64,000 bases of DNA from Fibrobacter sp. UWB10 (GTDB taxonomy: Bacteria; Fibrobacterota; Fibrobacteria; Fibrobacterales; Fibrobacteraceae). The stretch lies in contig NZ_FXUE01000004.1 in assembly GCF_900182935.1 (NCBI RefSeq), positions 62,001 through 126,000 of the forward strand, written 5' to 3'. Below the pieces are notes generated by a model that did not search any database, was not told the origin of the DNA, and saw only the letters and a program-made list of their open reading frames with translations. Of this stretch, positions 1 to 5,993 are shown piece by piece. The position numbers were made by a program, and so were the translations under genes. Within the stretch, counting starts at the first letter, position 1; the number at the start of each line of letters is the position of its first letter.

Positions 1-433
1 ATTTGGCCGAGTTGCGGCTCAACGTTTTCGATACAGTACTATCGTCCATGGAGAGGTGCTCGCGGTAGGTAAGGGTGTCCTGTGCCAGTTCGCAACTGAT
101 GCGGTCACTTGTTCCCCAATACATATTGGCTACTGTCCCGCTTTCTAATTGGACCCTGTGAGGGAGGCACCACATGGGATTATCCGGATGTTCTGGGCTT
201 TCGACACACCAGTGGTCGACCATAATCATTTTGCTGAGCGTGTAGCCTTCCAGCCAGCTTTCGGGAATGGAGTCCGTTTCGTTTGACGAATCGATGCGAG
301 CTTGTTGTTGCTCCTCGTTGTTGCCGGATGCCTGCGAAAGGGCTTGTTCCGGGGCGGACGCGTTGTCGTTTGAACAGGCATACAGCGCGAATGCGGTAAG
401 CCCGCAGATGAATGTTTTGGTTGCGAGTTTCAT
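1..433 (-). CDS. Lipoprotein, C-terminus cut by window edge
   Basis: Partial gene: about 144 codons are visible and the frame is still open at base 1. The ATG at 433 follows a strong GGAGGGAACT ribosome site. The N-terminus has a basic start, a hydrophobic stretch and the lipobox LYAC (Cys20), so it should be a lipid-anchored envelope protein. A Ser/Asn/Gln-rich linker follows, then a Cys-containing region around residues 70-85. It is third in line behind a TIGR02147 regulator and another lipoprotein on the same strand, with an 86-bp gap to the latter, so it may be in the same transcript. I do not recognise a known domain; its function is unknown. Confidence 0.75.
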   Translation of the reverse strand, partial: MKLATKTFICGLTAFALYACSNDNASAPEQALSQASGNNEEQQQARIDSSNETDSIPESWLEGYTLSKMIMVDHWCVESPEHPDNPMWCLPHRVQLESGTVANMYWGTSDRISCELAQDTLTYREHLSMDDSTVSKTLSRNSAK

Positions 434-519
434 AGTTCCCTCCTTGTTTATGGATGAGTTTTGTAACGCGTCATGGCACGAAGCCTTGACGCCGTATTTT
501 GTTGTTTTGGTTTAGTTTC

Positions 520-1131
520 TTATTCTTGGCAGATGCCTACAATCAACTCTACGTACTTCTTCCAGGTTGGGTCCACGTATTGCCTGCTTTCGTTCAGATG
601 TTTGGAACTTTCCAAATCACAGGAGTGGGTGTGCTGGCCTGCAGTTTTGCTTGTCGTGTCCCTCCCGAACGCGCCCCCTTCAGCGTTACAATCCGATTTG
701 AAATCATCTGCGTCCAAGGAATCTGGCAGAACGAGGTACTTTCGTATCAGCGAATCGCCGGCATTGACGGAATAGACAAACCAGTTCGTTTCGGTTTCGC
801 AAGTGAGCGATTTGAAATGTTCGCGGACAACGTTGTACAGCGCCCCGTTTTTGACATTTATGTCCGGATTTCTAATTGTGCTGATGATGTAGCCTTCCCG
901 GGGAATCTGCGGGTCATGTGGCTCTGTGGCTATAAGCGTGTCGTTTATAAGCCATTCGGCAAGCGCGCTGTCGAGTGCTGCCGTGATGGAATTCTGCTGC
1001 TCGTCGGTGCCGGCGGTGTTGTCTTTGCCGCAGGCCGTGAGTGTCGTAGTTGTGACAAGCGGGAGTGCGACTGTGAATAAGCCTGCAAACAAGGTTGTTG
1101 CGATGGAGAAGATTTTCTTTGTGGTCGTCAT
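520..1131 (-). CDS. Lipoprotein of unknown function
   Basis: 203 residues. I chose the ATG at 1131 because AGGAG lies 8 bases upstream; a GTG nine bases earlier leaves too little space. There is a long hydrophobic leader (residues 8-33) ending in LTAC (Cys34), so lipid modification at that Cys is expected. The mature part is acidic, with few cysteines and no motif I recognise. The gene starts 11 bases after the stop of the TIGR02147 regulator upstream, so the two are almost certainly co-transcribed. The right end of the window has the same regulator-then-lipoprotein order. Being an envelope lipoprotein is well supported; its function is not known. Confidence 0.75.
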   Translation of the reverse strand: MTTTKKIFSIATTLFAGLFTVALPLVTTTTLTACGKDNTAGTDEQQNSITAALDSALAEWLINDTLIATEPHDPQIPREGYIISTIRNPDINVKNGALYNVVREHFKSLTCETETNWFVYSVNAGDSLIRKYLVLPDSLDADDFKSDCNAEGGAFGRDTTSKTAGQHTHSCDLESSKHLNESRQYVDPTWKKYVELIVGICQE

Positions 1132-1142
1132 GATAAGCACTC

Positions 1143-1955
1143 CTAAATCTTGTCGGTCAATGGGAATAGTTGCAGGTTCAGACGATAGACTTGATTGATG
1201 TCCTTACATTCATTCGCTAGAGCGATAATGCGTTTACGGCAGTTGTTTACTTCTTCAGAGATTCTTGCGAGTGTGGCATCGTCGACGCCTATCGTGACTC
1301 CCGAGATATTCCTTTCGCGGACGTCAATTTTGTCGAGGGCTTCTTTCGCGAGATCGGCCATTTCGCGGTTCATGCTGCGGAGCGCAAGGGGAATCGCCTC
1401 GGTTGATCCGGTGATGGCCTTGTCTGTTTGACGGTAAACGTTTTCGTCGGTTTCTTCGAGGAATTTTGCGCGGGTGAGCATGGCGAGAGAGTCGCGGACT
1501 TGCTGTGCGGTGTAGAGGTGCTTGATTCTTTTGGCCATTTCGTTCGGGAGGGCACCTGGCATGAGGGGCGCAAGCTCACGGACGATGGAATTTACAGCGG
1601 ATTCGTAGTAGGCGAATGTATCGGCGTCGATGACGCGGGCTTTTTGTTCCTTGGCAATTCGGGTGAGTTCTGCGAAGGCGGCCTTTTTCTTTTCATCGTT
1701 TGTGGCGTTCCCGAATTCAACCATCTTTTCGAAATAGGTGCGTTCGAAACCAGTGAGCCCCATGGCGTTTGCGACGCGGGGGAGACCTACGCGGCTGAGG
1801 GAACTCTTGCCTTCGCAAACAAGCTTGAGGTACGAGGGCGATGCGAATCCAGCCTCTTTCGAAAATTCGCGCCAGGTAAAGCCGGACTTCTTCTTTTCTT
1901 CATAGAAATCCTGCATGAATCGGCGGTAATCTTGATATTCGGTTATCGGTTTCAT
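1143..1955 (-). CDS. TIGR02147 family protein (HTH-containing regulator)
   Basis: 270 residues, the usual length of this Fibrobacter paralogous family. The start at 1955 has AAAGGAAT seven bases upstream; the longer reading frame to 2018 has no ribosome site. The N-terminal 25-75 segment (TWREFSKEAGF, PSYLKLVCEGKSSLSR) resembles a lambda-repressor-type helix-turn-helix. The C-terminal part carries the family pattern RNISGVTIGVD followed by a helix and LNLQLFPL. The paralogue at 61866-62729 shares both features. Family members often precede lipoprotein or surface-protein genes, as here. A DNA-binding role is inferred from the fold-like pattern; no target is shown. Confidence 0.85.
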   Translation of the reverse strand: MKPITEYQDYRRFMQDFYEEKKKSGFTWREFSKEAGFASPSYLKLVCEGKSSLSRVGLPRVANAMGLTGFERTYFEKMVEFGNATNDEKKKAAFAELTRIAKEQKARVIDADTFAYYESAVNSIVRELAPLMPGALPNEMAKRIKHLYTAQQVRDSLAMLTRAKFLEETDENVYRQTDKAITGSTEAIPLALRSMNREMADLAKEALDKIDVRERNISGVTIGVDDATLARISEEVNNCRKRIIALANECKDINQVYRLNLQLFPLTDKI

Positions 1956-2156
1956 TTTCAATTCCTTTCGGTTAGAATATAGATTGATTTTTGCGAAAGT
2001 CAATACTTGATGATACAAAAATGCTTAAAATTGAATGAAAATACGATAAAATGTGATATGCTAAAAATTATTTTTCTTAAATGAAACAAGACGAGGCGTA
2101 TATGATACAAGGCGGACGAAGATGGTTTTGCCCTCGTTTTGTTATCATTGGTTGAA
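1956..2156. promoter_or_regulatory. Divergent AT-rich promoter region
   Basis: 201 bases between the minus-strand TIGR02147 gene and the plus-strand acetyltransferase. The stretch 1990-2080 is very AT-rich with A and T runs, as expected for two divergent promoters. I see no convincing paired -35/-10 boxes or palindromic operator. Confidence 0.35.
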
Positions 2157-2588
2157 ATGAAAATTATCCGGGTAACAAAAGAAAGCGAACGGGCTGGCGC
2201 CTACTATGTGCGCATGGCTGCGATGATGCGCAAGTATCAGATTCCGCTGGATGCTGAAATCGATGCGCATGACGGCGAGAACTGTCATTACATTTTGGCG
2301 CTGGATGATATTTACCCGGTGGCCACTTGCCGCTGGTTCGAAGTTCGCGATGGCGTTGCCGAAATCGGACGTGTCGTGGTGCTGCCGGAATATCGTGGCA
2401 AGCATTTAGGTCAAGTTGTCGTTGCCGAGGCTGAAAAGTGGATGCACGAAGTTGGCGTCAAGAAAGTCGAAATCTCGAGCCGCGTGAATGTTGCAGACTT
2501 CTATAAAAAAATGGGTTACCACTTCAATGAAAGTGGTAAAGCCCATCATGACACGTTCGAATGCGTGTTTATGGAAAAGGAACTCTGA
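2157..2588 (+). CDS. GNAT family N-acetyltransferase
   Basis: 143 residues from the ATG at 2157; a TTG 18 bases upstream is the alternative. The segment IGRVVVLPEYRGKHLGQVVV (near residue 75) is the acetyl-CoA-binding motif A of GCN5-related acetyltransferases (Q/R-x-x-G-x-G/A). A later VEISSRVNVADFYKKMGY matches the motif B helix. The protein probably transfers an acetyl group to a small amine or a protein N-terminus; the substrate cannot be told. It converges on the XRE gene, leaving 12 bases. No obvious ribosome site precedes it, so the start is the least certain point. Confidence 0.85.
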   Translation: MKIIRVTKESERAGAYYVRMAAMMRKYQIPLDAEIDAHDGENCHYILALDDIYPVATCRWFEVRDGVAEIGRVVVLPEYRGKHLGQVVVAEAEKWMHEVGVKKVEISSRVNVADFYKKMGYHFNESGKAHHDTFECVFMEKEL

Positions 2589-2600
2589 TTCCTTTGTCTG

Positions 2601-3047
2601 TTATGCCTTCCAATGCTTGAGCTGCGAAAGGTGCGAGTCGAAGAACTTGCGCCTTTCTGCGTCGGGGGTGTTTTCGGGGTTCGGCATGTGCGAAAGCAGG
2701 AAGTCTAGCAGCGTATCCTTGTTGCTGTAGGTGAACTTGCCTTCAGTGTAGCACCACTTGCAGTAGTCTTCGTTGAAATTTCCGTCGAGTTCGCGGCTGA
2801 TCATGGCGTCATCGCCGAGAGGCATGCCGCAGCACTGGCAGAAAAGTTGCCTCGGGGCGCCCAGCAGAGTGTTGATGGAGACGTTGAATTCGCGCGAGAG
2901 CACCTTGAGCATTTCGGTGTTGGGCTGCGTTTCTCCCGTTTCCCAGCGGCTTACGGCCTGGCGCGTCACGTTGATGCGTTCCGCGAACTGCTCCTGGGTC
3001 AGATTGTGCTTTTCTCTAAGGCTCTTTAAAACATCTTGAACTTGCAT
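2601..3047 (-). CDS. XRE-type helix-turn-helix regulator with C-terminal zinc ribbon
   Basis: 148 residues. The start at 3047 has AAAAAGGAGA in ideal position; upstream codons lack it. Residues 1-60 are a classic Xre/Cro helix-turn-helix (LTQEQFAERINVTRQAVSRW). Residues 75-105 carry CQCCGMPL and CKWCYTEGKF, a four-cysteine ribbon like the small putative zinc-ribbon domain PF12674. The combination suggests a DNA-binding regulator with a metal-stabilised tail, as in other short bacterial regulators. It is followed tail to tail by the acetyltransferase gene and preceded by the divergent exporter region. The ligand and targets are unknown. Confidence 0.85.
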   Translation of the reverse strand: MQVQDVLKSLREKHNLTQEQFAERINVTRQAVSRWETGETQPNTEMLKVLSREFNVSINTLLGAPRQLFCQCCGMPLGDDAMISRELDGNFNEDYCKWCYTEGKFTYSNKDTLLDFLLSHMPNPENTPDAERRKFFDSHLSQLKHWKA

Positions 3048-3151
3048 GGGGTCTCCTTTTTGTCTATGCCGCAAATATACCTACGCAGCTATGCGAAGTC
3101 AAGAAACACGCTGTTGCTTTTTGTAAAAAGTGGACGGGACGAAGCTCGATA

Positions 3152-3484
3152 TCAGTGGATATCCATCTTCGAAAACAGGTTCAGGACCGCCACACCGGAG
3201 ATGATCAGGATAAGTCCCACGATGGCGCCCAGGTCGGGAGTCTGCTTGAAGAAGTAGATGCCGCTGATGGTGATGAGGGCGATGCCGAGCGCCGACCAGG
3301 TGGCATATGCGATGCCGATGGGAATGCTGCGCAGGCAAAGACTCAGCAGGTAAAGCGACGCCACGTAGCAGACGAGCGAGGCGATGGACGGGACGAGTTT
3401 GGTGAACTGCTCCGACATCTTGAGGAGCGTGGTGCCGGCCGCCTCCGCGACAATGGCGAGGATGAGGAATACGTAGTTGAGCAT
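3152..3484 (-). CDS. Small multidrug resistance (SMR) exporter, EmrE-like
   Basis: 110 residues and four hydrophobic segments, the standard SMR size. With the ATG at 3484 the membrane-embedded acidic residue falls at Glu14 and the conserved Trp at Trp63, both exactly as in E. coli EmrE, which strongly supports this start. IVAEAAGTTLLKMSE and YATWSALGIALITISG match the EmrE subfamily. These proteins work as antiparallel dimers in the inner membrane, exchanging protons for cationic or aromatic compounds such as quaternary ammonium ions or guanidinium. No partner SMR gene is next to it, so a homodimer is likely. The actual substrate is unknown. Confidence 0.9.
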   Translation of the reverse strand: MLNYVFLILAIVAEAAGTTLLKMSEQFTKLVPSIASLVCYVASLYLLSLCLRSIPIGIAYATWSALGIALITISGIYFFKQTPDLGAIVGLILIISGVAVLNLFSKMDIH

Positions 3485-3538
3485 GTGGAGAATATACAAA
3501 TTAATTTTTTATATTGTGAAAAAAGTTGAGAGGAATCC

Positions 3539-3928
3539 ATGCCGAGTTCAGAGAAGTTTCGTGACCATGTTTTGGAGCAGTTCAATGGAAAGCTGCTTGA
3601 AGGTGGTTTCCGCGTGACTACCCGCAAGATGATGGGCGAGTACATCTTGTACGCTGACGGGAAAATCTTTGGCGGGATTTACGATGACCGCCTGCTGGTA
3701 AAGCCCGTGCCTGCGGCCTTGGCGATGCTCCCTGCCGCAAAGAAGCAGCTGCCATACGATGGCGCTAAGCCCATGCTCCGCGTGACCAACGAACAGATTG
3801 AAGACAACGACCTCTTAGTTCGTTTGCTCGACGCGATGCTTCCCGAGTTACCGGCCCCTGCGAAGAAGAAAAAAAGTAATTGCGCTGATCATTTTCCCGG
3901 CGTGGGGAAAATGGTTCGTTTTATTTGA
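3539..3928 (+). CDS. TfoX/Sxy N-terminal domain protein
   Basis: 129 residues. TTRKMMGEYILYADGKIFGGIYDDRLLVKP is the TfoX N-terminal fold (written here as one family pattern around residues 27-56; key residues are KMMGEY and GGIYDDRLLVK). The C-terminal TfoX domain is absent, as in many short homologues. Such proteins relate to competence or are of unknown role. The last 13 codons after a seven-A run overlap a 9-bp hairpin at 3890-3913, which looks like the transcription terminator; one more A in the run would place a stop just ahead of the hairpin. The C-terminus is therefore doubtful. It is divergent from the SMR gene. Confidence 0.8.
   Translation: MPSSEKFRDHVLEQFNGKLLEGGFRVTTRKMMGEYILYADGKIFGGIYDDRLLVKPVPAALAMLPAAKKQLPYDGAKPMLRVTNEQIEDNDLLVRLLDAMLPELPAPAKKKKSNCADHFPGVGKMVRFI
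3890..3928 (+). terminator. Hairpin with T-rich tail at end of tfoX-like gene
   Basis: CATTTTCCC (3890-3898) pairs perfectly with GGGAAAATG (3905-3913) around a 6-base loop, followed by GTTCGTTTTATTT. It looks like an intrinsic terminator but lies inside the reading frame of the preceding gene. Confidence 0.55.
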
Positions 3929-3993
3929 TGAAGTCCGCGAATAGGCTGATGGAATGAATCCGGGTTTTGCCTGGATATTCTATTTTGTAGATA

Positions 3994-4755
3994 ATGACTC
4001 GCGGAATTTTATGGATTGTGTTGGCGGTGTGCGCCCTGCTGCTTGCGGGGTGCAGCGTTATAACTCGTCCGCCTTCTGCAGCTGCCTTTATGGATTCGTA
4101 TAGAGAAGACTTTGCAACAACTGCTTTGACATTGTCTATGTATACGGGCGATTTAGTAAATGAAACAAAAAGGGATTTAGATTATTTGCCGTCTGGTTAT
4201 GATGAGATAGAATCGGATGAGTGGCCGGTTGATTTATCTGCGATACATTATTTCAATAAATCTCATTTTACTTTAGGAATTGGATTGCAGAGCTTGACTC
4301 CGATTTGGCAACCGGGTTTTGTGTCGAAAAATTTTGGTGTGATGGCTTGGAGTAATTTGCTCCCGTTGTCTGATCGCGTTGATGAGGGAGGTGGTAAAAC
4401 AGCTGTAGTGGGGTGGACTGGAGGTATATCTACTATAGAGCAATTTTATGCAGGTGAAAAATTGCGGTTTGGATTGACAGAACATATTTCTAAAAATGGA
4501 CGAGAATCCTATTGGAAAGAAGAAGATTGCGGAGGGGGCTTTGGTCCTACGGGATCTTGTATGGGGAGCCCTAAATCTATTCGTTATACAGAAGTGGGTG
4601 CGGGCGGTTATGTTTCGTATGGGAATTTTTCATTGGAATTTCGTTATGGGCGAGATATCAGCGAAGATAGGAATCGTTTTTCCGTATCTCTGGATTGGAT
4701 GATTCATTCAAAGAAGGAATCATTGTCGTTTACCGAAGATAAAGGACGAATTTAA
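3994..4755 (+). CDS. AT-rich lipoprotein, possibly beta-barrel-like
   Basis: 253 residues with a hydrophobic leader and lipobox LAGC (Cys20). The mature part is rich in aromatic residues and glycine, and the end alternates hydrophobic and polar residues (FSLEFRYGRD, RFSVSLDWMIHS), which could be beta strands of a small outer-membrane protein; this is inference. It is clearly more AT-rich than its neighbours: bases 4141-4200 hold 20 G or C out of 60, and it uses TTA and AGA codons often. That may mean recent transfer or simply low expression. I do not recognise the family. No good ribosome site is seen at the ATG. Confidence 0.6.
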   Translation: MTRGILWIVLAVCALLLAGCSVITRPPSAAAFMDSYREDFATTALTLSMYTGDLVNETKRDLDYLPSGYDEIESDEWPVDLSAIHYFNKSHFTLGIGLQSLTPIWQPGFVSKNFGVMAWSNLLPLSDRVDEGGGKTAVVGWTGGISTIEQFYAGEKLRFGLTEHISKNGRESYWKEEDCGGGFGPTGSCMGSPKSIRYTEVGAGGYVSYGNFSLEFRYGRDISEDRNRFSVSLDWMIHSKKESLSFTEDKGRI

Positions 4756-4805
4756 AAGAAGAATATGGGGGTGCTAGGGGGAACCATTCCCACCTTTGAT
4801 AAAAA

Positions 4806-4850
4806 AGAAAATGCCGTTAGGCATTTCAAATCCGTGTGGCATTTTCTTTC
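4806..4850 (+). terminator. Terminator with two alternative hairpins
   Basis: AAATGCC (4809-4815) can pair with GGCATTT (4820-4826) over a 4-base loop, or the wider GAAAATGCC (4807-4815) can pair with GGCATTTTC (4838-4846), followed by a T-rich tract. Placed right after the AT-rich lipoprotein gene. Confidence 0.6.
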
Positions 4851-4933
4851 TTTCGGTCTAAAACTCGGGATTAATTTGCCTTTTTTCGTGTAATTTTGTA
4901 TCTTAATTCGCGAAAACAGAAGAGGTTAACTAA

Positions 4934-5917
4934 ATGGATATTCAGGAACTTTCGGAAAAGGTTAGACAGCAGAGTGCTTTTTGCATGAATTTGCTGCGTG
5001 AAGTGGAAGGTACGGTGATTGGCCAGAAGGCTCTGGTGGAAAGCATTCTGACGGGTATTTTGGCGGACGGTCACGTGCTGCTGGAAGGCCTGCCGGGCCT
5101 TGCCAAGACGACCGCGGTGAAGGCTTTTGCCGATGCCGTGTCGCTGGATTTCAAGCGTATCCAGTTCACGCCCGACCTGTTGCCGGCCGACTTGCTGGGT
5201 ACCACGATTTACAACGCGAAGGAAGCGAAGTTCGAAACCCGCAAGGGCCCGCTGTTTACGAACCTGGTGCTGGCCGACGAAATCAACCGTGCTCCCTCGA
5301 AGGTGCAGAGCGCGCTTCTCGAAGCCATGCAGGAACGCCATATCACCATTGGCGACGAGACATTCAAGCTGGACGAGCCGTTCCTGGTGCTTGCCACGCA
5401 GAACCCGATTGAGCAGGAAGGTACGTATCCGCTGCCCGAAGCCCAGGTGGACCGTTTCCTGTTGAAGGTGAAGGTGTCTTACCCGAACAAGGCCGACGAA
5501 ATGAAGATTCTCGACGCCGTTGCCGGTGCGGGACTCCGTCAGCCGCAGGCCGTCGCAACGAAGGAAGACATTCTGGCTGCTCGCCAGCTGGTGAAGCAGG
5601 TGTACGTGGACGAACGCGTGCGTGAATACATCGTGAACCTGGTGCTTGCGACCCGCGATCCGGGCAGCATCAAGCGCAGCGACCTGGTGGGCTTTGTGGA
5701 GGTGGGCGCCTCTCCGCGTGCATCCATCGGTCTTGCCCAGGCTTCGAAGGCCCATGCGTTCATCCAGGGCCGCGCCTACGTGACGCCGGAAGATGTGAAG
5801 GCTGTCGCTATGGAAGTGCTCCGTCACCGCATTATCCTCAGCTACGAGGCCGAAGCGGAAGAAGTTTCCGCCGAAACTGTCGTGCAGAAGATTCTCGACA
5901 GCGTTGAGGTGCCGTAA
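4934..5917 (+). CDS. MoxR-family AAA+ ATPase
   Basis: 327 residues, normal length. Walker A GLPGLAKT at residues 52-59, Walker B LVLADE at 111-116, sensor-1 region LVLATQNPIEQEGTYPLPEA near 150-170, and an arginine-finger region further on mark a MoxR AAA+ ATPase. MoxR proteins act as chaperones that insert metal or activate partner proteins, usually with DUF58 and VWA-domain proteins encoded next door. No such partner is adjacent here: the next gene is a separate lipoprotein behind a strong terminator. AGAAGAGG sits upstream of the ATG. G+C-rich, well-optimised codons suggest solid expression. Confidence 0.92.
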   Translation: MDIQELSEKVRQQSAFCMNLLREVEGTVIGQKALVESILTGILADGHVLLEGLPGLAKTTAVKAFADAVSLDFKRIQFTPDLLPADLLGTTIYNAKEAKFETRKGPLFTNLVLADEINRAPSKVQSALLEAMQERHITIGDETFKLDEPFLVLATQNPIEQEGTYPLPEAQVDRFLLKVKVSYPNKADEMKILDAVAGAGLRQPQAVATKEDILAARQLVKQVYVDERVREYIVNLVLATRDPGSIKRSDLVGFVEVGASPRASIGLAQASKAHAFIQGRAYVTPEDVKAVAMEVLRHRIILSYEAEAEEVSAETVVQKILDSVEVP

Positions 5918-5951
5918 CCTTCGTTGCTGTCGCGCGGAAATCATTTGAAAA

Positions 5952-5980
5952 AAGAACGCCCCGAAAAGGCGTTCTTTTTC
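5952..5980 (+). terminator. Intrinsic terminator after moxR-like gene
   Basis: AAGAACGCC (5952-5960) pairs perfectly with GGCGTTCTT (5968-5976) around a 7-base loop and runs into TTTTT. Confidence 0.85.
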
Positions 5981-5993
5981 TATTTTAGAAATC

